Source: Haloferula sp. BvORR071
GTDB taxonomy: Bacteria; Verrucomicrobiota; Verrucomicrobiia; Verrucomicrobiales; Akkermansiaceae
Reading direction: 5' to 3'
Assembly: GCF_000739615.1 (NCBI RefSeq)
Contig: NZ_BATP01000024.1
Span: 123,348-187,347, forward strand
Length of the DNA stretch: 64,000 nucleotides
In this document: positions 1 to 8,134 of the stretch, piece by piece
Position numbering within the stretch: the stretch's first letter is position 1
How the letters are laid out: each line of letters starts with the position of its first letter
Made by a program: the position numbers and the translations under genes
The notes under the pieces: model-generated
The model's input: only the letters and a program-made list of their open reading frames with translations
Told to the model about the DNA's origin: nothing
Databases searched by the model: none

Positions 1-85
1 AGGCGTACTGTGCCCGCATGTCGCGCCACGTCAGGCGTAAGCGGGCAATCCGGACCACTTCGTCCTGATCTCAAAATGGTGACCA

Positions 86-1330
86 ATGAACACACGACTC
101 TTTATTCTGACCGGCTTCCTCGTGGCCGGGAGCAACCTGCTGGCCGCAGAATCCCAGGTTACAACTGATCGCTTCCTCGCGCCCCTCCGAGCTGAGGCGT
201 CCCGTAAACATCCCGCGGCAAAAGCTGCTGAACTCAAGGCTGGAGCCGCCGCCAAAGATGTGAGGGCAGTGCGGCTCTGGGATGACCCCATGGTCGGCCT
301 CATGCTGATGGGGGCAGAAAAGAAAATGCGGATGGACGACGGCGACATCCGCTTGAGTCTCGAACAGCCGCTTCCACGTCCCGGCCTCTTTGAGGCAAAC
401 CGTTCCAAGGCCGATGCAATTCGTCGGGCAGAGAGCCAAAACGCGCAGACCAGCAGTCTCAACGCCGGGGCGGCCGCAGCCAAGGATGCAATTGAACTCG
501 CTCTCGCCGACGAGTCGATCCGTCTCCAGGACGAGCAGATCCGCTGGATGCGTGCAATGGCAGACAATGCCCGCCAACGGGCATTGAATCCGGAGCAAAC
601 CAGCGTCGATGCCCTGCGACTCGAAAGCGAACTTGCACGCGAAGAACAGATCCTGGAATCCGCGAAGCGCACCCGAAAAAGCATCTCCGAACGTCTGAAC
701 CTAAGTCTTGGACGTCCCTTAGAAAAGGAATGGCCCAGACTCAATCTGCCGGCGACACCGCCGCCAACACCGATCGGAACCGCCGAGGTAACCAGAATCG
801 CAAGGGTAAACCCCCGCGTGCTCGCGATGAAGGAGATGGCCGCTGCCGCCGGTGCCGAAACCCGGATCGCGGACCGCGAAAGATTGCCGGGCGTCTCCCT
901 AGCGGTTGAAAGCAGCATGTATTCCGGCGGTGATCTCAGGAGCGCGTCGTTCGGAGTGAAAATGAACCTGCCATGGTTCAATGAACAATCTTATCAGGCC
1001 AAGATTGATGCCGCCCGTCTGCGCGAGAAATCGGCGGCACACGATGTCGATGCGGTGGTCCGTGAAATCGCCGACCAAGTCCTGGCACTCGCCAACGATG
1101 CCGCCAATGCAGCGGCACAATCCAGGGCCTACTCCGGCGACGTATTCGCCAAGAGCCAAGAGGCAACCCGCACCTTGGAGACTTCCTGGATCAGTTCGAA
1201 AGCAACCTTGACCGACCTGCTCGACGCCAACCGGTTGATCTTCTCACTCCGCCTCGAACAACGGCGCTACATCGCCATGCAACTCTCCGCACTCGAAGAC
1301 CTCCGGGTGCTGGTCCCAGACCGCCGCTGA
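86..1330 (+). CDS. cusC: TolC-family outer-membrane efflux protein (CusC/CzcC type)
   Basis: Outer-membrane channel of a heavy-metal RND pump, expected to form a trimer that carries metal from the adaptor and pump across the outer membrane. The 414-residue product starts with a Sec-type signal (hydrophobic stretch ending near LLAAES, about residue 21). It continues as long, Ala/Glu/Arg-rich helices typical of the OEP repeats, at the normal length for the family. The ATG start is chosen because the signal peptide follows it directly. The adaptor gene begins 8 bases after the stop and the RND pump follows, so this is the first gene of a CBA operon. The fold is clear. The metal is assigned as copper/silver only from the neighbours. 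Confidence 0.88.
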   Translation: MNTRLFILTGFLVAGSNLLAAESQVTTDRFLAPLRAEASRKHPAAKAAELKAGAAAKDVRAVRLWDDPMVGLMLMGAEKKMRMDDGDIRLSLEQPLPRPGLFEANRSKADAIRRAESQNAQTSSLNAGAAAAKDAIELALADESIRLQDEQIRWMRAMADNARQRALNPEQTSVDALRLESELAREEQILESAKRTRKSISERLNLSLGRPLEKEWPRLNLPATPPPTPIGTAEVTRIARVNPRVLAMKEMAAAAGAETRIADRERLPGVSLAVESSMYSGGDLRSASFGVKMNLPWFNEQSYQAKIDAARLREKSAAHDVDAVVREIADQVLALANDAANAAAQSRAYSGDVFAKSQEATRTLETSWISSKATLTDLLDANRLIFSLRLEQRRYIAMQLSALEDLRVLVPDRR

Positions 1331-1338
1331 ACACAGCC

Positions 1339-3018
1339 ATGAAAACTCTTCTTACCGTCATCATCACGGCGCTGATTGCCGCCACCGCGACTTGGTTCGC
1401 CAAGGATCGATTCGCTCACTCACCCGCCGCGCCCACCACTTCCGGTGAACGCAAAGTGCTCTACTATCAGAGTGCCATGCATCCGTGGATCAAAAGCGAC
1501 AAGCCCGGTCGCTGCACGATTTGCGGCATGGAATTAACTCCGGTCTACGAAGGCGAAAAGGGATTCGACAACGCCGGTGGCGAAAACGTCGTCGCCCTCA
1601 CTCAAAGCCAGATTCAAGTGCTGCATGTCGAAACAGCTGAAGCAAGGCAACAGCAACTGGACCGCAAACTTCACGTCGCAGGAATGATCGACGACAATGC
1701 CACACGCCACCGCATTCTTTCCGCCTACGTCGATGGCCGCGTCGAAAAGCTCCATGTGAACTATATCGGTGCAGAAGTAACCGAAGGACAGCCGTTGGCA
1801 GATTTCTACAGCCCCACACTTCTCCAGGCCGAAAGGGAATATCGGCAACTGACCGGCGAGCTGAAATCCAACACCGGCCTGCGCCTTCGCCAGATGGGAC
1901 TTACCAAGGAGCAGATCGCCAAACTGGAATCCAAACCGGCAGAAGTCCTCTCGAGCGAGATCATCGCCCCAATGAGCGGAACAGTTGTCGCCCAGAATGT
2001 CTACGAAGGTCAGTACGTCGCAACCGGTGAAAAGCTCTTCGAAATAGCTGACTTCTCCACGATGTGGTTCATGTTCCGGGCCTATGAAATGGACATGCCG
2101 TGGATCCAGATCGGGCAAATCGTTCGCGTTACGACCCCGGCGATTCCCGGTAAATCCTTTGAAGGCAAGATCACGTTCATTGACCCGAACTTCGACGAAG
2201 CCACGCGCTCCACGAAGATCCGGGTGGAGCTGCCCAACCCGCTGGTGGATGGTCGACGGACCCTTCTCCATCGTCTCTATGCCGACGGCGAAGTTCAGAT
2301 AACCACCCCTTCCGTTCTATCGGTCCCACGTTCCTCAGTGATCGAAACGGGTCGCGAGGCCGTTGTCTATATCGACCGCGAAGGAGCTGCCTACGAACGC
2401 GCCGTCGTAAGACTCGGCCGCCGTGGAGACCAGCTCGTGGAAATCCTCTCCGGCTTGAACGCCGGCGACCATGTCGTCACCAATGGCAACCTCCTTCTCG
2501 ACGGACAGGCGGAAATGAACCGGTCCTTCATGACCGGTAGCGAGCCGAAAAAGGCCAAGCCAGGAGCGTCATTGAACAATGAGCAGCAGGTGGCTGTGAA
2601 CGAGTTTCTTAACCTCGCTGATGCAATGGCAAAGGCGCTATCCGCCGATGATCTCGCCGCGTTCAACGAGGCAAGCAAACCGGCCATGGAGGCAACCGAC
2701 AAATTGACAACCGCTCTCGCAGGCAAATCGGAAAAACTGAGCGAACTCTCCGACGCTCGTCACTTCCACGGGTCTAAAGATCTCGTCGATGCCCGCAAGG
2801 CTTTCCATCGCTTCGCGCAGGCCGCGGCGGCCGTGCTTGAGCCCCTCCGAACAATGGAGGGAACACCAAAGTTCCATCTCTGGGAATGCCCGATGGTGGA
2901 TCGCGCAATTCCCGGCGTGCCGAAGAAAGCACGCTGGCTTCAAACCGGAGATCGACCGGGCGCGAACCCGTTCTTCGGAGCCGAGATGCAAGATTGCGGC
3001 AAGGAGATCCAACCTTAA
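1339..3018 (+). CDS. cusB: RND efflux periplasmic adaptor with metal-binding and DUF3347 domains (CusB type)
   Basis: Membrane-fusion adaptor linking the RND pump to the outer-membrane channel. After an N-terminal membrane anchor (about residues 5-20) there is a heavy-metal-binding module at about 43-70 with the pattern MHPW...PGRCTICGMEL, then a barrel-sandwich/beta-barrel core (about 100-390). The C-terminal part (about 405-559), with FHLWECPM and a Cys near the end, resembles DUF3347, which is often attached to copper adaptors. At 559 residues it is longer than plain CusB because of these two additions. The same CGM metal module occurs twice in the P-type ATPase downstream, tying both ends of the locus to one metal. 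It lies 12 bases before the pump gene. Confidence 0.9.
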   Translation: MKTLLTVIITALIAATATWFAKDRFAHSPAAPTTSGERKVLYYQSAMHPWIKSDKPGRCTICGMELTPVYEGEKGFDNAGGENVVALTQSQIQVLHVETAEARQQQLDRKLHVAGMIDDNATRHRILSAYVDGRVEKLHVNYIGAEVTEGQPLADFYSPTLLQAEREYRQLTGELKSNTGLRLRQMGLTKEQIAKLESKPAEVLSSEIIAPMSGTVVAQNVYEGQYVATGEKLFEIADFSTMWFMFRAYEMDMPWIQIGQIVRVTTPAIPGKSFEGKITFIDPNFDEATRSTKIRVELPNPLVDGRRTLLHRLYADGEVQITTPSVLSVPRSSVIETGREAVVYIDREGAAYERAVVRLGRRGDQLVEILSGLNAGDHVVTNGNLLLDGQAEMNRSFMTGSEPKKAKPGASLNNEQQVAVNEFLNLADAMAKALSADDLAAFNEASKPAMEATDKLTTALAGKSEKLSELSDARHFHGSKDLVDARKAFHRFAQAAAAVLEPLRTMEGTPKFHLWECPMVDRAIPGVPKKARWLQTGDRPGANPFFGAEMQDCGKEIQP

Positions 3019-3030
3019 ACGCCACTTTCC

Positions 3031-6000
3031 ATGATCGAGAAAATCGTTGAATGGAGCCTGAAGAATCGCTTCATCGTTCTCTGCGCTACACTTCTGTTGA
3101 TCGCGCTCGGCATCCGTGCCGTCCACCTGACACCGGTGGATGCCATCCCCGACCTGACCGAGAACCAGGTTTTGGTCTACGCGGATTACATGGGCCGAAG
3201 CCCGCAGGAAGTTGAAGACCAAGTGACCTTCCCGCTTTCCACAGGACTGCAAGGACTCGCAGGCGTGAAGGAAGTCCGCGCCACCTCCATGTTTGGATTC
3301 TCGCTGGTAACGGTGATCTTCCAGGACGGTGTCGACACCTACTTCGCCCGCGCACGGGTCCTGGAACGTCTGAACTTTCTTCAGAGCGCCATGCCCTCCG
3401 GCGTCACGCCCCAACTCGGGCCCGACGCATCTGGCCTCGGCTGGGTCTATCAATATTACCTCGATGTTGATCCGGAAAAGGCGAAGAACGGCGGCTACGA
3501 CCTTGCCGAGCTAAGGTCGCTCCAGGACTGGTATATCCGCTACCAGCTTGCCAGCGTTCAAGGCGTCGCGGAAGTGGCCAGCATTGGCGGCTTCGTGAAA
3601 CAGTATCAGATCGAGCTGTCATCCACCAAGATGCGCTCCGCCAACGTCACAATGATGGAGGTGATGACCGCGGTTCAGAATGCCAACCTCAACGTCGGCG
3701 GCAAGGTGGTGGAGGAAAACGGCGCTGAATTTGTGCTCCGTGGAGTAGGACTGGTGACATCCAAGGAGGACCTGGAACTCGTCACCGTGAAGGCGATGGA
3801 AGGCACCCCTGTTTATATGAAAGACATCGCTACCGTGCAAATCGGTGGCGACTTTCGGCGAGGCGCGCTCGATGTGAATGGCAAGGAAGTGGTGGGTGGG
3901 ACCGTCGTGATGCGGACTGGCGAAAATGCCAAGGCCGTCATCGAACGGGTGAAAGAGAAAATCGGCAACATCGCCTCAAGCCTTCCGCCCGGTGTCAGCA
4001 TCAAGCCCTTCTACGACCGCAGCGAACTCATCGATCATACAATCGACACGCTGAAGCACGCGTTGATCGAAGAGATCATTCTCGTGACCTTGGCCCATAT
4101 CATTTTCCTGTGGCACTTCCGCAGCATCCTGATCGTAACGCTGCCCCTTCCGATTTCGATCCTCGTATCCTTCCTGCTGATGAAGGAATTCGGCATCACC
4201 AGCAACATCATGTCGCTGACCGGCATTGCGATCGCCATCGGTGTGCTGGTGGACGCCGCTATTGTGGTCACCGAAAATGTGATCCGTCATTGTGAACGCG
4301 CGGAAGAGGAAAAGGGAGGAAAGCTCGACACCAAGGAGACCTGGAAGGTGACGCTCATCGCATGCAAACAGGTCGGCCGCCCGATCTTCTTCGCGATGGC
4401 GATCATTATCCTCGCCTTTGTCCCTGTCTTTGCCCTGACCGGGCAGGAAGGAAAACTCTTCCACCCTCTCGCCTTCACCAAAACCTTCGCGATGATCGGT
4501 TCAACCCTTCTCGCGGTAACTCTGGTGCCGGTGCTCTGCTCGCTGCTGGTTCGAGGCCCGTTCCATTCAGAAGACCGCAACGTGGTGATGAAGTCCCTGC
4601 TGAAGATCTACGAGCCAGTTTTGAACTGGGCGCTGAAGCACCGCAAAACCGTTGTAGGCCTCGCAATGCTGATCCTCGCCTTCGCGCTGCTCGAAGCATT
4701 CGGTTTGCCTCGCGACACGGTCAAAAAAATCCGGGATGCAGGACATCCGAAGGTCGCGGAAATGGTAACCGGTTTCGGCAAGGAATTCATGCCGCCATTG
4801 AACGAAGGCAGCCTGCTCTACATGCCGGTCATGATCCCCAAAACCGGACTCACAGAGATCCAACGGGTGATGTCCTGGCAGGACGAGGTGATGAGCAAAG
4901 TTCCGGAAGTCGCCTCGGTTGCCGGAAAACTCGGCCGATTTGAAACCGCGACCGATCCGGCACCCACCGAAATGCTTGAGACCACCATCATGCTAAAGCC
5001 CGAGTACATTCCCGATGGACGCTTTAGCGTGAAGAGAAACCCCGCCTGGAGAGAAGGCATGACGGTGGAGAAATTGAAAGCCGAGCTGACCGAAACGATG
5101 AAGCAGGTTCCCGGCTACGTCCCTGCATTCCTCCAGCCGATCGAAAACCGGATCCTGATGCTCTACACCGGCATCCGCGCACAAGTCGGCGTCAAAATCT
5201 ACGGCGACAACCTCGACAAAATCCAGCGCAAGGCATTCGAGGTGGAGAAAGTGATTCGGGGCATCGAAGGTGCTGCTGGCGTGTCGCCGTCCCGCGTCCA
5301 AGGCAAGCCTTACCTGAATATTGAGGTGAACCGTGAGGCCATGGCCCGCTATGGACTCAGTGCCAAGGATGTTCTCGATGCGGTTGAAGTCGCAATCGGC
5401 GGCAAAAACGTCAGCACGACCATTGAAGGAAGACAACGCTTCCCAATCCAGATTCGGGTGCAGCGCAGCGAGCGAGACGACATCGAGAAACTCAGCCGTA
5501 TCCTGATCGCAGCGAAACCCGGAATGTCCGCGGCTCCAGCACAGGCGGCTGGAGCAGGCATGGCAGGGGGAATGGGAGGCGGTGGTGGCTCAGCTCCCGC
5601 ACCCGCAATGGCGGGAGCCAACGAAGGGGAAGTGGTTCCCTATATCCCCTTGGGGATGGTGGCCAAAATCACCCGCGATGTTGGGGCCAATGAAATCGCT
5701 TCAGAGAATGGCCTGCTCCGTTCCTATGTGCAGGCCAATGTCCAAGATCGCGATCTCGGGGGCTTCGTCCAAGAGGTTGAGCAAAAGCTCCAGAAGCTCG
5801 ATTGGGAGGGGATGACCTACAAGATGACCGGAGAGTACGAGAACCAGCGCCGCTTCGTCAAAACCATGCAACTCGTGTTTCCAATCGTGCTGATGATCAT
5901 CTTCGTTCTTCTCTACTTCGTCTACCACAGCGCACTCGAAGCCGCTCATGTGATGCTCGCAGTTCCCTTCGCCCTGAGCGGCGGCGTTCTGCTCCAGAAG

Positions 6001-6435
6001 CTCCTTGGTTATAATTTCAACGGCGCAGTCTGGGTCGGCTACATCGCACTATTCGGAACTGCGGTCCAGACAGGTGTCGTCATGGTGGTGTATCTGGAGG
6101 AAACCGTGAAAGCCCGCCTGGCAGAAAAAGGTGATAGCTTTACCTACCAGGATCTTGTCCAAGCGGTGAAAGACGGTGCACGGCTACGCCTTCGCCCCAA
6201 AGTGATGACCGTGGCCACAATCGTCGCCAGTTTGCTGCCGATCATGTGGAGCCATCGGCAGGGTGCTGAAATCATGAAGCCGCTGGCTACTCCGGTGATT
6301 GGCGGAATGATCTCAAGCCTCATCCATATCCTGATCGTAACCCCCGTGATCTTTCTCTGGCTTCGCGGGCGGGAGTTCAAAAAAGGCCAGTTACATGGGA
6401 CTTTGGGAAGCCAACCTTCAATGATGGATGTTTAG
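3031..6435 (+). CDS. cusA: Heavy-metal RND efflux pump, CusA/CzcA family
   Basis: Inner-membrane proton-driven metal exporter. The 1,134-residue protein has the full RND layout: TM1 at the N-terminus, a large periplasmic loop, TM2-6, a second loop and TM8-12. The TM4 motif near residues 398-415 reads AIGVLVDAAIVVTEN, the copper/silver (HME4-like) form rather than the zinc form with DFG...DGA. A Gly/Ala/Met-rich insert at about residues 830-865 in the second periplasmic loop is unusual; it may be a flexible metal-binding loop or low-complexity sequence. It is third in the CBA operon. The family is certain and the substrate is inferred from motif and context. Confidence 0.93.
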   Translation: MIEKIVEWSLKNRFIVLCATLLLIALGIRAVHLTPVDAIPDLTENQVLVYADYMGRSPQEVEDQVTFPLSTGLQGLAGVKEVRATSMFGFSLVTVIFQDGVDTYFARARVLERLNFLQSAMPSGVTPQLGPDASGLGWVYQYYLDVDPEKAKNGGYDLAELRSLQDWYIRYQLASVQGVAEVASIGGFVKQYQIELSSTKMRSANVTMMEVMTAVQNANLNVGGKVVEENGAEFVLRGVGLVTSKEDLELVTVKAMEGTPVYMKDIATVQIGGDFRRGALDVNGKEVVGGTVVMRTGENAKAVIERVKEKIGNIASSLPPGVSIKPFYDRSELIDHTIDTLKHALIEEIILVTLAHIIFLWHFRSILIVTLPLPISILVSFLLMKEFGITSNIMSLTGIAIAIGVLVDAAIVVTENVIRHCERAEEEKGGKLDTKETWKVTLIACKQVGRPIFFAMAIIILAFVPVFALTGQEGKLFHPLAFTKTFAMIGSTLLAVTLVPVLCSLLVRGPFHSEDRNVVMKSLLKIYEPVLNWALKHRKTVVGLAMLILAFALLEAFGLPRDTVKKIRDAGHPKVAEMVTGFGKEFMPPLNEGSLLYMPVMIPKTGLTEIQRVMSWQDEVMSKVPEVASVAGKLGRFETATDPAPTEMLETTIMLKPEYIPDGRFSVKRNPAWREGMTVEKLKAELTETMKQVPGYVPAFLQPIENRILMLYTGIRAQVGVKIYGDNLDKIQRKAFEVEKVIRGIEGAAGVSPSRVQGKPYLNIEVNREAMARYGLSAKDVLDAVEVAIGGKNVSTTIEGRQRFPIQIRVQRSERDDIEKLSRILIAAKPGMSAAPAQAAGAGMAGGMGGGGGSAPAPAMAGANEGEVVPYIPLGMVAKITRDVGANEIASENGLLRSYVQANVQDRDLGGFVQEVEQKLQKLDWEGMTYKMTGEYENQRRFVKTMQLVFPIVLMIIFVLLYFVYHSALEAAHVMLAVPFALSGGVLLQKLLGYNFNGAVWVGYIALFGTAVQTGVVMVVYLEETVKARLAEKGDSFTYQDLVQAVKDGARLRLRPKVMTVATIVASLLPIMWSHRQGAEIMKPLATPVIGGMISSLIHILIVTPVIFLWLRGREFKKGQLHGTLGSQPSMMDV

Positions 6436-6474
6436 TTCAAGGGTTCTGCCTGAATCAGGTTTCTAACTGATGAT

Positions 6475-7065
6475 ATGAAACTACAGCACATCGCCTTGGG
6501 GATTGCGGCAACCCTCCCAACTGCCGCTCGCGCCTCGCAGGAAACCTACGAGAAACATGCACCGAAACTGGTGTTCGGTCTCGACGCCCCACACCTGCAT
6601 CTCCTGACCAACCATATCCCGATCTTTGTTACGTTCTCGGGTCTGATCGTGATGAGTGTCGCCTTGAGGAAGCGGGATCATCTGGCGAGGCAAATCGCAC
6701 TGGTTCTTGTCTCCATTGGAAACGCCGGAGCACTCCTCACCTATTGGCTGGGACAGCAATCCTACAAGGCCGTTCGCGGACTCGCTGACGAGAGTGGCCA
6801 AGACTGGCTTGATCTCCACATGGAACGAGCCGAACGGGTGGTTTGGCTCTATTGGCTGGCTCTAGTCGTTTCAGTGGCAGCCTTGGTGTGGTGCTGGCGA
6901 GGCCGGCGGTTCACCGCCCTTGCGACCTGGGCCGCTACCGCTTTCGCTGCCATTTCTTTAGGGCTGGCAGGCTGGATTGCCGATGCAGGAGGCAAAATCA
7001 GACATTCGGAATTCCGTGGAATGGAACCGACCCCCGAAGCCGAAGAAGCCCCGCACAGCCACTGA
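6475..7065 (+). CDS. DUF2231-like integral membrane protein
   Basis: Predicted inner-membrane protein of 196 residues with an N-terminal signal or first TM and about four further hydrophobic segments. The pattern LHLLTNHIPIF in the first part and the repeated TM hairpins resemble DUF2231-type membrane proteins, often found with metal-efflux or haem-copper genes. His residues cluster at the beginning (HAPKLV..APHLHLLTNH) and at the extreme C-terminus (HSH), compatible with metal contact. It starts 39 bases after the pump gene in the same direction and is probably cotranscribed. Function is not known; the family assignment is moderate. Confidence 0.7.
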   Translation: MKLQHIALGIAATLPTAARASQETYEKHAPKLVFGLDAPHLHLLTNHIPIFVTFSGLIVMSVALRKRDHLARQIALVLVSIGNAGALLTYWLGQQSYKAVRGLADESGQDWLDLHMERAERVVWLYWLALVVSVAALVWCWRGRRFTALATWAATAFAAISLGLAGWIADAGGKIRHSEFRGMEPTPEAEEAPHSH

Positions 7066-7161
7066 GAAATTTCTCAAAATCGTTCAAGGGTCTGACGCCC
7101 GACCGGACATTCACCAAGCATACGGACCACGGGTCCACGACGAAACCAGTACAACAAGAAC

Positions 7162-7482
7162 ATGAAATTCCGCATCAGCTCGATCATCGCCGCCGCCACC
7201 ATTGTATTCGCTGGCCTGGCTGCTGCCAACCCCGGCCACGACCACGGCAAGGAAGAGCCCAAGAAGGAAGAGCCGAAGAAAGAGGAAACCAAGAAGGACG
7301 ACGGCAAGGTCAAGCCCTACAAGCCCGACACCTGCATCGTCTCCGGCGACAAGCTGGGCGAGATGGGGAAGCCGGTGTCTTTTGAATACAAGGGCCAGGA
7401 GATCAAGCTCTGCTGCAAGGACTGCCGCAAGGACTTCGACAAGGATCCTGCCAAGTATCTGAAGAAGCTCGAAGAGAAGTGA
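7162..7482 (+). CDS. Exported YHS/TRASH-like Cys protein
   Basis: A 106-residue protein with a Sec signal (about 1-22), a His-containing mature start (GHDHGKEE), a long Lys/Glu linker, and a C-terminal domain with CIVSGDKLG then LCCKDCRKDF. The Cys spacing (C, about 30 residues, CC-x2-C) followed by a DPAKYL helix is that of YHS/TRASH-type metal-binding domains, expected to hold a soft metal such as Cu(I) in the periplasm. A paralogue is encoded 60 bases downstream, which suggests local duplication. The Lys/Glu linker may hold the domain away from a surface. Role as copper chaperone or buffer is inferred from the domain and operon. Confidence 0.75.
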   Translation: MKFRISSIIAAATIVFAGLAAANPGHDHGKEEPKKEEPKKEETKKDDGKVKPYKPDTCIVSGDKLGEMGKPVSFEYKGQEIKLCCKDCRKDFDKDPAKYLKKLEEK

Positions 7483-7542
7483 CGGTGGCCGAGGAAGGCC
7501 CGCCCCAACGGACTTAGAATCTAACACACGCGCATCAATCCA

Positions 7543-7797
7543 ATGAATACACTCCTGAAAATCGCCGCAGCCTCTGCATTCGCAGCTTTTGCCTCCTGCG
7601 CCGCCAGCGGCACCCAAGTTGTATCAGGCGCTAAATCCTATCCCCGCAGCACCTGCCTTGTGACCGACAACGCCATTGGCTCGATGGGCTCTCCAGTGAC
7701 AAAGGTCTACAAGGGTCAGGAGGTGAAATTCTGCTGCCGGCCCTGCGTCGCCAAATTCGAGAAGGACCCGGAACGCTATCTCGCCAAAATCCGCTGA
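7543..7797 (+). CDS. YHS/TRASH-like Cys lipoprotein
   Basis: An 84-residue predicted lipoprotein: the hydrophobic start ends in FAAFASC, a lipobox with Cys 19. The mature part has CLVTDNAIGSMG, a KVYKGQEVKFCC segment and a DPERYLAKI helix. These match the preceding gene almost position for position but without its Lys/Glu linker. The two form a soluble and a membrane-anchored pair of the same metal-binding domain. The gene lies between the other copper genes on the same strand. Metal binding is inferred from the conserved Cys residues. Confidence 0.75.
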   Translation: MNTLLKIAAASAFAAFASCAASGTQVVSGAKSYPRSTCLVTDNAIGSMGSPVTKVYKGQEVKFCCRPCVAKFEKDPERYLAKIR

Positions 7798-7864
7798 ACA
7801 GCGGCTCCAATCGCAGGGCCCACCTTGAATATGGTCTATTCCGCGGTTAATTTCCCCGATTGCC

Positions 7865-8011
7865 ATGAAAACAACTCTACTAGTCCTAGCCGCGGCCATC
7901 ATCACTGCCATCACCAGCTGTGCTTCGAGCGGCGGAGCGCCCGCTAGTTCCCAGCATGACAGCATGCCTGGAATGACCGTGGAAGAGCACGCCAAGATGC
8001 AGAAGCGCTAG
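7865..8011 (+). CDS. Small Met/His lipoprotein, 48 residues
   Basis: A short open frame with ATG, a classic lipoprotein signal (Lys-Thr, hydrophobic core, ITSC lipobox at residues 16-19) and a tiny mature part containing HDSMPGM and EEHAKM. Met and His spaced like this are typical of periplasmic Cu(I)/Cu(II) binding peptides in copper operons. Its stop codon lies in the first copy of a 17-base tandem repeat. The well-formed lipobox and its position between copper genes support it being real, though it is short and has no recognised family. Confidence 0.6.
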   Translation: MKTTLLVLAAAIITAITSCASSGGAPASSQHDSMPGMTVEEHAKMQKR

Positions 8012-8040
8012 GCGCGCGAACTAGCTAGGCGCGCGAACTA
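8007..8040. repeat. Perfect 17-bp tandem duplication
   Basis: The unit gctaggcgcgcgaacta occurs twice head to tail with no mismatch. The first copy contains the stop codon of the small Met/His lipoprotein, so the duplication lies at the very end of that gene and does not change its product. Probably a recent slippage or repair event. A binding site is possible but nothing else supports it. Confidence 0.9.
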
Positions 8041-8134
8041 CCTTGGCTCACCGAGCTATCGCCCAAGGTCGCCAACCCAATTCCCGGGGGGGGCGGCTTT
8101 GGCATTTTCGACAAAACCCTCTTTCGAACGCAGA

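Noticed and set aside
2638..3453. 271-residue minus-strand open frame
   Set aside because: It lies opposite the CusB/CusA genes, whose motifs are unmistakable. It is a shadow created by codon bias.
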